Of a stretch of 64,000 bases of DNA, positions 32,321-43,959 are shown one piece after another. The stretch lies in contig JAJEKV010000009.1 in assembly GCA_021234155.1 (NCBI GenBank), positions 8,934,546 to 8,998,545 on the forward strand, read 5' to 3'. Position 1 is the stretch's first letter. Each line of letters opens with the position of its first letter. The DNA comes from Isoetes taiwanensis. Taxonomy: Eukaryota; Streptophyta; Lycopodiopsida; Isoetales; Isoetaceae. The position numbers and the translations under genes are program-made. The notes beneath the pieces were generated by a model. That model was not told where the DNA came from, did not search any database, and worked only from the letters and a program-made list of their open reading frames with translations.

Positions 32321-34033
32321 CTTACAGGTTTTGTGTTGCAGCTATAGAATGCAACATCTGGGATCATTTCTAATGCTTTATAGACATTTTTAGTAGGGCA
32401 GGGAAACTTCATGATGCAGAAAGCTTTGCATGAAAAAATGGCTCTTACCTGGGAAAACGAAAGAATTATCGGCTATCCACATCCGAGTTGTTGCCTTCTT
32501 AACCTTGCTCTGGATATGGCTCAAGAGAAAGACAATTGTTCTAAGCTTGTTGGTCTATAAACCCATTTCGTCTGCATATAGATCGTCTGATATAGTACCT
32601 TCGCCATATCTTCCCCCTATGAAGTCCTGAAATCCGTCGTCATGCTTCCTGTTTGCCTCATCAGAATGATCCTTTTTGCAGCCAAATCCTCATCCCAGCG
32701 CCAAGCATAGGAGAAATCACAAGAGAAATCTTACAGGTTTTGTGTTGCAGCTATAGAATACAACATCTGGGATCGTTTCTAATACTTTATAGACATTTTT
32801 AGTAGGGCAAGGAAACTTCATGATGCAGAAAGCTTTGCATGAAAAAAACAACTTGAATCTGGCCTTCCACTGCTTCCTTGCACATAAGGCAGGCATGGCT
32901 CTAGCTCTGTAAGCTTAGGAATACAATCTAGGCCATCTCCTCTTATCCCTAATACATAACTCCATATCATTAAAGCTGCCGCTATAAGCATCCTCATCAA
33001 AGCCATTTTACCCTCGAAATCAAAATCACAAGCATCCAGGACTTGACTCAAGAAAATACTGCATTATAAGATCCAACATTTTTGCACGTAGATCTGAAGG
33101 AAAAAGAAATGAGCATAATGCACAAGAAAATGATCACTTCTTGTCGATTAACAAAGTCCGGATTCAGAACTCAAGAATCGACATAATACTGCCAAGAACC
33201 GAGCAAAAGATAGCAAAAACTGGCAAGGTACTTCACTTGCAAAGCATTTGATAAGATGCAACAAAAAAAAAGTACTATTACGCGAGAACCAGTGCACAGA
33301 GACAAAGGAGAGATGGGCTACATGACTAAAAGATTCATACCTATGAATGATCCTGCCCTCTCGAGTGAACCCACACCATAACCTCCATTTCGTAAGCCAG
33401 AACAAAAATTCCATTTTATCTAGACCTGGTTTACAAACACTCTGTTCTGCCGGATCTCGAAAACCAGGAACGTCAATCTATTCAATCAAAACCTAAACAA
33501 AGCCACACTTTGGACATCAATCTGCTGCATAAGTTTGAGAAGAATCGGTACGATATTTGTTAGTTTTTCTAACCTCTCCCACTGTTGCATTCTGTGTATT
33601 TTCTTGCTTTAAACTAAATCAAGCAGTAGCTCAATGTGGGCGATGTAACCTTTGGCAGGAGCTTTTACGTAATGGAAGCTGAGAAGGAGGACTGCTGGAC
33701 GTGCTGGAGATGTGGTTGGACACATCCAAATCCTCATCCCAGCGCCAAGCATAGGAGAAATCACAAGAGAAATCTTACAGGTTTTGTGTTGCAGCTATAG
33801 AATACAACATCTGGGATCATTTCTAATACTTTATAGACATTTTTAGTAGGGCAGGGAAACTTCATGATGAAGAAAGGCTCTTACCTGGGAAAACGAAAGA
33901 ATTATCGGCTATCCACATCCGAGTTGTTGCCTTCTTAACCTTGCTCTGGATATGGCTCAAAAGAAAGACAATTGTTCTAAGCTTGTTGGTCTATAAACCC
34001 ATTTCGTCTCCATATAGATCGTCTGATATAGAG
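32321..34033 (+). repeat. Locally duplicated mosaic blocks
   Basis: The segment TTACAGGTTTTGTGTTGCAG... through CATTTTTAGTAGGGCA occurs three times (32321-32430, 32731-32845, 33776-33870). The segment ATGGCTCTTACCTGGGAAAA... through TAGATCGTCTGATATA occurs twice (32438-32594 and 33868-34031). CCAAATCCTCATCCCAGCGC... occurs at 32682 and 33726. Copy 3 thus joins parts of copies 1 and 2. Confidence 0.9.
32818..33006 (-). pseudogene. Lipid-transfer-protein-like exon 1 (8-Cys motif start)
   Basis: From an ATG at 33004-33006 the frame begins with a signal peptide (MALMRMLIAAALMIWSYVLG), then GDGLDCIPKLTELEPCLPYV and QGSSGRPDSSC. This is the start of the eight-cysteine LTP/GPI-anchored LTP motif (C, then PCLPYVQG, then the CC position). 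After SSC the sequence runs into the duplicated block at about 32850 and ends HAKLSAS, so cysteines 4-8 are lost or lie in an exon I cannot find. Such proteins are secreted and bind lipids at the cell wall or plasma membrane. Confidence 0.6.
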
Positions 34034-34170
34034 ATCCACAATGGAAGTAGGAAGCGACCGAAACAATCCAACGATTAAAATAGGTATGCAAGGTAATCGA
34101 TCAACCCATTTCGTCTGCATATAGATCGTCTGCATATAGAGATCCACAATGGAAGTAGGAAGCGCGGGTT
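34000..34170 (+). repeat. About 107-bp tandem duplication
   Basis: CCATTTCGTCTCCATATAGA and downstream GATCCACAATGGAAGTAGGA occur twice, at 34009-34063 and 34108-34163, separated by unique sequence. Confidence 0.85.
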
Positions 34171-34488
34171 GAAAAAAAAAACCGGTAAATGGAAGGGATG
34201 AAATTAAAGTAAAAAAATCGAGGGCCAAAAATGCGCACAGACTATCCTAAAACTCTTTTATTAGCACGCCAGCCTAACCAAGCGTGCAACCCTCCTTGCA
34301 ATTCTAGGCTATCCACATAGCATGTCCACCTCATAAAAAATTGACGTGGCAATACTTTCTCCGTTAGATTGTTTTTTTTAAAGATCTACGGCCACGGAAA
34401 TTAGAAAATGTGCAAAGAAAAACAAGGAGATGGAAAAGGTCACGAATAACTCCTCGCGACACAGGTCCTCCTCCGAGTTGTCAGCCGC

Positions 34489-34803
34489 TCACGGTCTTCC
34501 CTTATCAATGGTGGCTATGTCCTTTCTCCTAGTCTCTTCTTCGGCACCTTGGTAGTTTTTCCGGTGGTTTAGGTTCCATGGTTCTTCTTCGGCGACCTTG
34601 GTAGTTTTTCCTGGTTTTAGGTTCCATGGTTTTAAGTCAATCGCCCAACCACCACGGCTGCTTGAAAGCATTATCCACATAGCCAAGGTTTCTGTATCTC
34701 TTCCTCCATCCATAGATCTTTGATTAATATTTGCTGAGCCAACTATAATGTATTCGTCATCAACTGAATATATATATCTGACAGTGTGTTTGCTTCGAAT
34801 CAC
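34489..34803 (-). pseudogene. Phospholipase D fragment, second HKD region, catalytic His-Lys lost
   Basis: The frame reads [20 protein letters not shown] then GRDTE. This is the diagnostic sequence around the second HKD motif of plant phospholipase D. In the family the motif His-x-Lys-x4-Asp precedes it; here the segment is [10 protein letters not shown], so His and Lys are gone and only the Asp side remains. After AMW the sequence is unrelated and contains a tandem duplication of about 50 bases (34530-34625: CCTTGGTAGTTTTTCC twice). The first HKD, C2 domain and C-terminal region are absent. It is a pseudogene fragment, possibly a single exon. Confidence 0.85.
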
Positions 34804-34890
34804 AGGTAAGAAATATATGTTTGATATGATCTACAAAAATGGGCGATCTTCAAACTTGGATGGCCGTTATGAACCGTGGCCTCTGTTATA

Positions 34891-36057
34891 ATTAGTAATA
34901 GCAGGTGTTGGTGTTGTCATTGCATCTATCGGAGACTTTGCATTTGACTTTACTAGTTACATCATGGCTCTCACATCATTTTTCTTTCAAGTATGTATAT
35001 CTCTAGCAAAATGCCAATCTTTGTTTGTTTATCCTAACCTGTTACGAAAAAATGCATCGGCCTATTCAGTTTTGGTTGAGAAGTCGTGTGTGCAAGACGG
35101 ATGAAATCAACAAGAACTCGATGTTCTACAATGCCGCTTTTATCCGTGCCATTTCTAATCGATACTAGTTTGTGTAATCGGTGAGTTGAAACATGCCGCT
35201 TCCATTGCTAGTGGAAAAGGTCGGTCTCATTTAGAATGACACCGTATCTTTGAAGTTGCTTTGTGCTATAGTTTAGGTCTCTGATATCTTGACGACACAG
35301 TGCATAAAGATGTGAGTTTGGTTGGAGTTATCCATGAACCTTTACCCAAGCATAGTTATGGTACAATATTAGCTTGTGGACTTATTCAACCTTTGTTGTA
35401 CAATTTCTATGCAATGGGATGTATGCAAATTACAGCAGAGACGTTATATTTTTGTTTGTAGATGAAGTTAAAGCTGAATTTGTAGTTATTCCCGATATGG
35501 ATGACCCAAGAACGCTTTGCTATTCCCTTATATTAGTGAAGAGACAATAGGGATTTCATAATGCCTTTTGCAACTTGCATTAGCAAGGAGAGACACATCA
35601 CATCTGTTTATTTTTCCTCTAAAAAATGGTGGCAATCTATTTATGATTCTGATGCTTTCCCATGTTGTAAGATTGATGTCTAATGTGGAACAATACTTTT
35701 CAGAGTGAATCTGTCGGCTTCTTCCTAACAATGTTAATATCACTGTTGATAGAAATTGTTCTCAATTTCACAATGTTTTTCTGCACAATAGTAAATTCTC
35801 GCGACCGACAACTACAATTGTTGGTGTTCTTAAAGGAATGGGATCAACGGTGAGCGATTTGTTTGTCGTTAAAGATGCCGCGGCATCATGTGCTAAACTC
35901 TTGCATGTTAATACGTATATTCGGATTCATTTTACTAGGTGGGGTTGAAGTCCATGCTTTAAATGTTATGGGCCTTTCCATCAATATCTTGATGGTGTTT
36001 GGTACTCATTTGCTAAATATTCTCAGAAAAGGAGCAGGCCATCAAGGAAATAAATGA
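34891..36057 (+). pseudogene. Nucleotide-sugar transporter (TPT/DMT family), partial, four exons
   Basis: These carriers exchange UDP-sugars for UMP across Golgi membranes. Exon a (34891-34990) reads VGVVIASIGDFAFDFTSYIM then ALTSFFFQ, before a GTATGT donor. Exon b (35070 to about 35160) reads LVEKS then, after a frameshift, MFYNAAF. Exon c (about 35790-35849) reads TTTIVGVLKGMGST before GTGAGC. The last exon (about 35919-36057) reads FGFILLGGVEVHALNVMGLS then NI and ends GHQGNK. This order matches the second half of the UDP-sugar transporter fold (last five or so helices). The N-terminal half was not found, and exon b is out of frame. It is probably a truncated gene copy; a cryptic 5' part in the upstream repeats cannot be excluded. 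Confidence 0.75.
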
Positions 36058-39000
36058 ATTTATTGGAACTTCTTTGAAGTAAGATTTTAACTCTTGAATA
36101 GTTATGCCCTTTATAGATCATAACTATTATTAATGTAAATCCATTTCTAATCTTTAACTCAATAGCTTAATGTCCTAGAAACAAAGTTACAAAGGGTCGA
36201 TCATCATGTTCGTTCTCATGAGAAGAAGCAGTCAGAACTTGTAGGGAGTTCTATTTGAAACATGGGTAAAGGATGCAAGCTGTGAGAAAACAGTAAATTC
36301 ATCGCATGACCCCAAAAACCGTATTCTTCTCCTCCCCCACGTCACAACCATGGGTTTAGATTCTACCAGATTTTCAGATCTGCTTTTATGCTGACCTGCG
36401 ACCATGTTATCATGACAAGAACCGAGTATCAAGTTGTAAAGCGGTTCTTTCTTGCTTAGACGGTTCTTTCTTGATTAGGAGTCTTCAGCCTCCAGAGGTT
36501 CTGGCCAACAAAAGTTGCAGGTAAACAAGATCATTCCAAGCTTTGTTCATTTTTTTCTTCACCTTTACATCTGCCCAACTCATATTTCTGGGCTATGGAG
36601 ATTGAGCTGGATCTGTAGCAGGGTGTGGAGACATCCCTGTCCATTTCTTGGTCTGCAAATTCGTGTAAGGTAATGTCTATTTGTGCCATCTTATCTTAAA
36701 AGAATCCAGATAGTTTGAATCCAGGGGGGCATGATTGCTATAGTTTTTCGTACAAATTTTATACTAGAAGTCAAGGGAGTTTTAGCAAGTGCTTCTGCAT
36801 TGATTTCCCATCTCTGACCAAATTAAAGTACTTATCAAAGCTTGAAACTACTTCTGCTTTTTTCTGTTGCAAAGGTACAATCCTGGCAACTGCAAACATT
36901 CTAGAACCGTCATTATCCTTGTTGTTCACCAAATTATCAAACTACGTCTGTACATTTTCTAGTTGTTAATCTTGATTGCTGCCTATATGCAGCTTAAATC
37001 ACACCTCTACCTCTATTCTTTTTTACTCCTCCGCGCTACTAAACAACATCTATGTAGCTAGTATTATTTGTTTCTGCTAATCTGCAGAGTTCGTAATGAG
37101 TCTTTTCAATACCCAAGCATTATTTTCAATAGACTGGTTATATACATGGTATTGTATAGTATTGTATCCCACGATGTCTTTTCTATTCTTTAATTAACTC
37201 TATCGAATTGAATATAGGTACTTGAACTGAAGTCACGAACATCTAGAAGGAACTTGCAAGATACTTATGGCGCTGTGTGATGTTCTTTTGCCATGTTAGT
37301 GAAATGGGATAGAAAGCTATGTGGAGCCTTTCTTATGCCAAGGCAATTTAACATATGCAGACAATATGCTCCAATGGGTTATGGAAATATTCAAATTAAT
37401 GAGATCTTGGACATGACAGCCATGTCACATTAAGCTGTTATACATGGAAAACTTTATTTTGCCTGCCTACGAGCTACAACTGTCCATAAATTGCTTTTAG
37501 GTAAGTTGTTCAAGCTGGACATGTGTGATAGTAGCACAGCATGAATGATTTATAAACCTTTCCTGCTTATTTCAGGTCATGGGGATTTATGCATCTAGTC
37601 TATATGCGTGATGTGCACTTTAAACATTCTTTGACATGAAGGAATTTTCTATTGGTTTCCAGAACGGGGAATTATTGCAGCATTCAATTGTTAGAACGTT
37701 GATGGAGCCCTGCAGAAAGAAAAAATAAATCAATGCATGAGTTTACAAATACCAGTTTCCACCCCAAGCATAAGGCCTCAGGATGTAGAATGGACAGATC
37801 AAATATGAAGGCATTTCTTTGTTGAATGGTAACTTCAACATTGACCCATGTCATGGAAGATTTGTTGTGGACATTCCATGGAATGACGTGTAGTAACATG
37901 CCACAGTTCAAATGAAGGCATTAATTCTACAATTACGAGTTGTGCTCTTAATTTACTTTGTACTTTTTTCCAGGCAATATAAGTTTGTTACAAAATGTTG
38001 AGGCAGACATACAATATAAGTTTGTTACAAAATGTTGAGGCAGACATACAAGATATGTATACTAGCATAGAACTATGTCCAACGACACACATCACATCAC
38101 AATCGGAGCACCAGAATATACTCTAAATTATCACCTAGAGCCTTCCTTTTGCATCATCATATACAAGGAGAAGGTGTGCTTCTTTCTTTCAGCAACTGCA
38201 CAACTACTTTGTAAGAACATTATGAAGACAAAATGGTCCTTCAAGAGAAGGGTCTATGCAAGAGCTCTGTACGCAAGATCAAGAGTTTAATATGATGTGT
38301 CTTTCTAGCCAGTGAATAACTTCGTTCATAATAATTTATAACATGGCTTCTCCACATGTAATGGTCCTAAAATCAAAGGGGCTTTTGGTTTTCAATAGGA
38401 TAAGGATCAGCTTGGAGTTTTGTATTTTGCCTCATCATAATCAACTTTACTAGAACATTTTGCCTAACTACAAATGCATATTGCATTTAATGGCTACCGT
38501 ATTGCGTTGCATTATTTTGATCCTTTAATAATCCAATTCCAATCTATTCAAATGCAAAACTGAATTTAAGCCTAAAATTGCACGTCTCCTGTATGAAGGG
38601 ATGATTTTCTTGTCTTTTTTGAGAAACTTCTTTGGTTATTCATGTAATCCTCAAAAAGGACCCAAAATTCAAATACATCTTAAGGGATATGTACGTACGT
38701 AATAGATGGGTTTTCAATATAGTAGATCTAACCTATGATTGGATACCCTACATAATCCTACACCTTATGCATCTCAAACAATACGTTTTTACTGGTTGCA
38801 AATGTATTGACGTAAAACAACTACTGATACCTAAAATGGAAGAACATCATTTAAAAACCTTCATTACATTGCATAACCCGGCAACATCCTCTGGCGTGCC
38901 TTTTTGCTAGTTATTATACAAGTTTATTAGCAGGGTTGCCTAACCCCCCTGCACACTTTCCTGCGTTCTGAGCTATGCCACGTGTCCTGCCACGTCAGCT

Positions 39001-39572
39001 GTTTTCTTTTCTAGCCGTCCGATTCTTTATTTTCTGATCGTAGGGTCAGGGAAATTAGAAAAGCAAGTATTTGCCTGCCGGAGATCTACCAAGCTTTCGT
39101 CTTTTCTTCCTCTGCCCACATTCTGAAAAGGCTTTTCTTTGATGCAGGCACAACAGCCACCAAATCCATATAGTGGTGCTTGGAATAGGTTTTGGTTGCC
39201 ATAAGATCTTTGTTGGCTTCCTGCATAGGCTGCCGGGGATGTCGGCTTTGGCTTGAACAATATTTTTTTCACTGTCCAAAGATCCAAGGAGAAGATCGGG
39301 TGGATTTTGCAGATTCCAGTTATGCAGAGCTTCATTTCAAAATACCTGGAGGACCTTGCAGAAGCTTGATGGTCTTGCAGATGATCATAACGATTTGCAG
39401 AAGCCTGGAGGACCCTGCAGAACCTCACTTCATTCACAACTTCTGGATAACATTCAGGTACCGTAGATTTGTCTTTGTTTAAAGGATGGAGGATGCAGAT
39501 GACTTGGAAAGAATTTGTAGCACAAAAATTGTCACGATGATGGCAAATAGTGGACAAAAATGGGCTTTCTAA
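36058..39572. other. Gene-poor region, about 3.5 kb
   Basis: No recognised gene. A 37-bp tandem duplication occupies 37975-38049 (CAATATAAGTTTGTTACAAA twice). Around 39290-39430 the motif CCTGGAGGACC(T/C)TGCAGAA occurs twice, possibly leader sequence of the F-box gene. Short frames on both strands match nothing known. Confidence 0.6.
37975..38049 (+). repeat. 37-bp perfect tandem duplication
   Basis: CAATATAAGTTTGTTACAAA followed by ATGTTGAGGCAGACATA occurs twice with no difference. Confidence 0.95.
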
Positions 39573-40670
39573 TGTTTATCAGAGTTATTTTATGGTGCTT
39601 ATGAAGGCCTGGAGGTACGAGGCTTCCAGTTTGAAGGAGGAGATGATGAAGATGAAGATGGAGGGTTATGGCTATGCAAGCGCTGGCATTCGCTGCTCTT
39701 TTCCGACAGCTTTCTTGAAGTCTGCTCTCAGGTTCATACCCCTAGGCCTTGTTTTTTACTTTTCAAGCCTGGTGTTTGGACTGAGGGTCTCCTCTATGAT
39801 CCCATACAAAGATCTTGGCATCATTTGCCCCTTAATTTCCTTCCTCCCAGGATTGCAGTTGTTTCTTCCTCTGGTGGCCTTCTCTGCTGTATGTCTGAAA
39901 CTGCTGGATTTAAGACTGTTATTATATGTACTCCTCTTACTAGGGCTTGTATCCAGCTTCCTTCTACCTTGAAAGAGAGGTTTGTTCCTACTGTTGGCCT
40001 GGTTGTGGACAAGGAAAGTAAGGCATACAAATTGGTGGTTGCAGGTGATGATCTAATTTCACCATTTGCTGTGAAGAACTTGACCACGGAATCTTATGAT
40101 TCTAATCATCAATGCTGGAAAATGGTTGGTGCCCTTCCTCGCCTGTGCAATCCGGAATCTGCTAGAACTACTTTTGCAAATGGATGTCTTTATTGTAAGA
40201 ACTATAGTCCTTTCAGTGTGCTTGTCTATGATATTCAGCGTGGAGTCTGGAGTAAGATTCAAGCTCCAATGCGCAGATTTCTCAGGACACCTAATCTCGT
40301 GGAATGCCGTGGCCGCCTTGTGTTGGTAGCTGCAGTGGAGAAGAACAGATTGAATGTCCCTAAAAGCATTAGAATCTGGGGACTTCAGCATTCAAAGAAT
40401 GTATGGGTAGAGTTGGAGAGAATGCCTCAAGCACTTTATGAAGAGTTTATGAGGGTTTCTTGTGAGCGGGCATTTTACTGCATTGGACATGGTAACCTTA
40501 TCCTTATTACTATTCAAGAGAGCCCAGATATGCTGATCTATGATTTCTATGAAAAACTATGGCGTTGGCTGCCAAGATGTCCATATATTGGAGATCTTGA
40601 TAGGCAAGGACTGCAGGGCTTTGCCTTCGATCCTAGGCTGGAGGCATCTGTATACCCACATATCTGCTGA
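39573..40670 (+). CDS. F-box/kelch-type protein, C-terminal 365 residues in one open frame
   Basis: F-box proteins are substrate receptors of SCF ubiquitin ligases. The frame is open from a TAA at 39570-39572 to the stop at 40668-40670. Near its start LWLCKRWHSLLFSDSFLEVC matches the end of an F-box (Cys-Lys-Arg-Trp) and the linker after it. Then come RPCFLLFKPGVWTEGLLYDP, SWHHLPLNF, SSGGLLCCMSE, YKLVVAGDD and ESYDSNHQCWKMVGALPRL. Later segments include NGCLYCKNYSPFSVLVYDI and FAFDPRLEASV at the end, a kelch/beta-propeller pattern as in At5g15710-like proteins. The first two-thirds of the F-box is not in this frame, so either an upstream exon exists (CAG sites near 39580 and 39676) or the gene lost its 5' end. 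The coding part itself shows no break. Confidence 0.75.
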   Translation, partial: CLSELFYGAYEGLEVRGFQFEGGDDEDEDGGLWLCKRWHSLLFSDSFLEVCSQVHTPRPCFLLFKPGVWTEGLLYDPIQRSWHHLPLNFLPPRIAVVSSSGGLLCCMSETAGFKTVIICTPLTRACIQLPSTLKERFVPTVGLVVDKESKAYKLVVAGDDLISPFAVKNLTTESYDSNHQCWKMVGALPRLCNPESARTTFANGCLYCKNYSPFSVLVYDIQRGVWSKIQAPMRRFLRTPNLVECRGRLVLVAAVEKNRLNVPKSIRIWGLQHSKNVWVELERMPQALYEEFMRVSCERAFYCIGHGNLILITIQESPDMLIYDFYEKLWRWLPRCPYIGDLDRQGLQGFAFDPRLEASVYPHIC

Positions 40671-43600
40671 ACATGGACATCAATTTAGTTGCAAGAAAGG
40701 GAGAACATTTACTTGGTCAAGTTATCTTTATGCAGGTTGTTACATCACAAGGATTGAAGGCTTTACGTGGATCTATCCTGGAGAACCTACAACTTTTCTT
40801 TGCATTAAAGTGCCATCCAGTAAGTTGTCTAGTGGTTCATTTTGTATGACCAGGATGATATGCTCAGACCATCTTATTGTTCTTTCATCCTTCCTAGGAA
40901 TTATGTTTATGCATGCGAAAGTAGCTTTTTGGTGAGAATCCATGATTGTCCTGTTTTTGTTAGAAGCTCAACTGTTGGGCTCAATACATACTAATTTGTA
41001 GTTTCCAGATGCAAGACGATTTTATAAAACTTTTAAATGGTAATTATGTGTGAATCAGACATGCAAAACACCTTTATCTAATTTTATAAGGTTGAAATCC
41101 CAACTTTATTCGAGACACCACATTAATGAGCTAGGATCTTCTCTGGCCTTATATTAGGCCGAGCAAATTCCACAGAGTCTTAGAAGTATTCTGCCATTTG
41201 TTTTGTTGTGCATGTTAATAATCTATAGTCAGGCGCCATGACATTTAAAAGGTTGTCAATGTAAAAGTTGCGAAAGCTTGAAGAAGTATCTCAGCTGGTC
41301 GGTATCCAACATAAAATTTTGCTGACCTTGCATATCTTAAGAGGAGATCTCATTCTCCATGATTGCATGGTTGGCTTCAAGTTCAAGAAAAATATGAACA
41401 GCTTTGTTTTTCCGTATTGTCCGTTTTGCTGAATTTGCTACACATCAAGGTAGTATCACGAGTATGGTCTTCATACCTGAAGAATTTTGCTTAAGAAAAT
41501 GGAACAGTGGCAAATGTTAACGTGGAAAACCACTTTTTAGCTCAGTAAGGGGAATGAAATGAACAAGAGAAGAACGGAGCCTGTGAACAATGTAATGGTC
41601 CAAAGTATTAGTATATGCTGTATTAGAATAGCTGGGAAGATGAAGTTTTGGAAAAGCAGATTCAAGCACTAAGTCAGTGAGGTGTAAAATTAGTTGTGAA
41701 AAGCAAATCTAAGCATGCAAAAGGTTTTACTGGCTGAAGAAGATGCATCAGATAATGACTTCAAGAATGCTGCCAATATGAATGTTCATTGACTCTTAGA
41801 GCAGGTCTTCTGGAGTGAACTTTTGTTTTTAGTGGCTTTATACTGTAGGTTGCAGTGGTAGACGAACTATGGAGGCAATGAAATCTATGCTGTCAGAAAA
41901 TCAATTTAAAAGTGGCTCAAGAATGAGCTGCATGGCTTTGACACAGGAGAACATATTGACTAATCATCTATTCTGTTAACCTCTGGCCCACAAAGGAGAG
42001 GCTATGATCTGGTATATTCTTCGTAGTTATCTCTTGGGAAATGAAACAAATAAATAAAAGAATTCTGTCTGTGTTCTCATTTTTTTAATTCAAAAACCAT
42101 AATAGTTGATCCGCAAAAGAGAACTTTAAGGAACACAACGCCTTAAAAAAGATTTGGACACCCACGAGTGGTAATCTTTCAGTTCTATATGGGTGTAATA
42201 TCAACCAAACAATTCCAACAATGTGTTTTTATACAAAGGGAGGCTGAACCATACAAAAATGGATAAAATTTTCCAATGGTGTATAAACGCATGTTATTTG
42301 TCTCAATGTAGATATTGGATAGGTTAGATAAAAAATTAGGTTCGAGCTTAAGCATTTAATCTTGATTCATAATTAGGGCTTTCTATTTGTATGCACCCAT
42401 TTGATTTAAATGCAAGATAATACAAGAATTGGAATCGAACGTATGAGATATCAATGGCTACAATCAACGTGCATTACGCGCAATTCTTAAATCTCCGTAA
42501 CATTACACAAAGGCAACCAAGCCATTGCAGGCATATCGGAAGAACACACAAAAACCCTAAGAAGGTCGCCGCCAATCCTCGAACTACCACGGACGAAAAC
42601 CAACGCGCTACCACGGACGAAAACCAACGCGAGCCCGACTGCCTAGCCTCCTTCCCAACCCTGCAGTTCTGCTAGTTATTATTTAGGGCCTACACATTTC
42701 CCCTAGAATTTCAAAGATTATCCCAAGGTCCCATATATTTTCGAAGACTCTATGTATATTCTCCTAGATTCCCTTAGATTATATGAAAAATCCTTAAGAT
42801 TCTCTAGGATTCCATTAAGATGTGTATATTCTTCTACATTCCTTTAGATTCTATGGTCAAGATCTCACTTTCAAGATTCGACGCTGCAAATTCAGTTGAC
42901 CGATTTATGTTGAAAAGCTCAAAGAATGATCTATGAAAGTTGCCAGATACATATTTTTCAAAATCATGTAAACATGTCAAATAAACCAGAATGTTCTAAA
43001 TCCAAGGTCCGTTTCTGGCTGGCTGTAAGAACTTTAACATAACTTTCAAATGCAAGCTCTATCTTTGCAGCAGGAGTATCCGTTGGAAAGATGAAGGAAA
43101 GACCTAAGAATATTGCTAGGCACACAATTTTCAAATTCCTACTGTAAATGGCCCAAATATAGCAAAATGCATTTGCTGTTCTAATTTTACAGCCGCGTAG
43201 AAAGATGGCCATAACTTTAGCAAGCAAACTGTGTTTCTCAAGCATGAGCATGCATTGAAAAGCTCAAAGAATCATCTACGAAAGTCGCTAGGTACTTATT
43301 TTTCAAATTCATTGTGTAAGCATGCCAAATAAACCAGAATATTTCTAATTCCAAGGCCTCCTTTATTAGGGATGTTGTACGTACACAGCAAAATGAATAA
43401 CTCAAACTTAAACTTAAGTTAGAATGTACCTGATTTATATCTCTCAAGAGAATTTCCCTTATTCCATACAATAAGATGAAAGGCCGCAAAAAATATGTGA
43501 GTTTCAAAACCTTACATCACGATAGCATCTAATCTACATCACGATAGCATCTAATCTAATGGTCTTGCAAGATTTAATAGCCAAATATTATTACCAAGCT

Positions 43601-43959
43601 TAAGAAGGTCTAAAGTGGAGTGTCGAAAATTAATTTAGAAGAAGTCATTCTTTAGAGCTAGTAAATTAATTCAAAGCGTTGTGTCACATAGTTAAAAACC
43701 TCATTGAATTGAATGCCCGAACGTGAACGTGAGGGGTAAAAAAAAGTTGTAGACATCACAAAATGACATTGCCCCTGCCATCTCACTATTCAAATAATTA
43801 ATATTATTGCCACTTCACATACATAATGCACTCAGTTTATTGCCACCCACTAATTTACTAAAGAATAGGCTTATAACTAATGCAATGCCACCCATATATG
43901 GCCATTACTATAATATTCATAGCCATCATGGCCATCTTATTTGGGATTATGAGCCTGGA
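40671..43959. other. Gene-poor region, about 3.3 kb
   Basis: Probably the F-box 3' UTR followed by intergenic DNA. It contains TAGATTC/AGATTC-rich low complexity at about 42690-42860, a 100-bp direct repeat (42909-43010 and 43254-43358) and a 22-bp tandem duplication at 43513-43556. No gene was recognised. Confidence 0.6.
42909..43358 (+). repeat. Direct repeat, two diverged about 100-bp copies 345 bp apart
   Basis: Both copies start TTGAAAAGCTCAAAGAAT and end AAATAAACCAGAAT plus CCAAGG, with scattered differences. Confidence 0.85.

Noticed and set aside
39465-39570. Short frame MEDADDLERICSTK as the start of the F-box domain
   Set aside because: Only a few residues resemble an F-box start, and it ends at a stop before the F-box core; probably coincidence.
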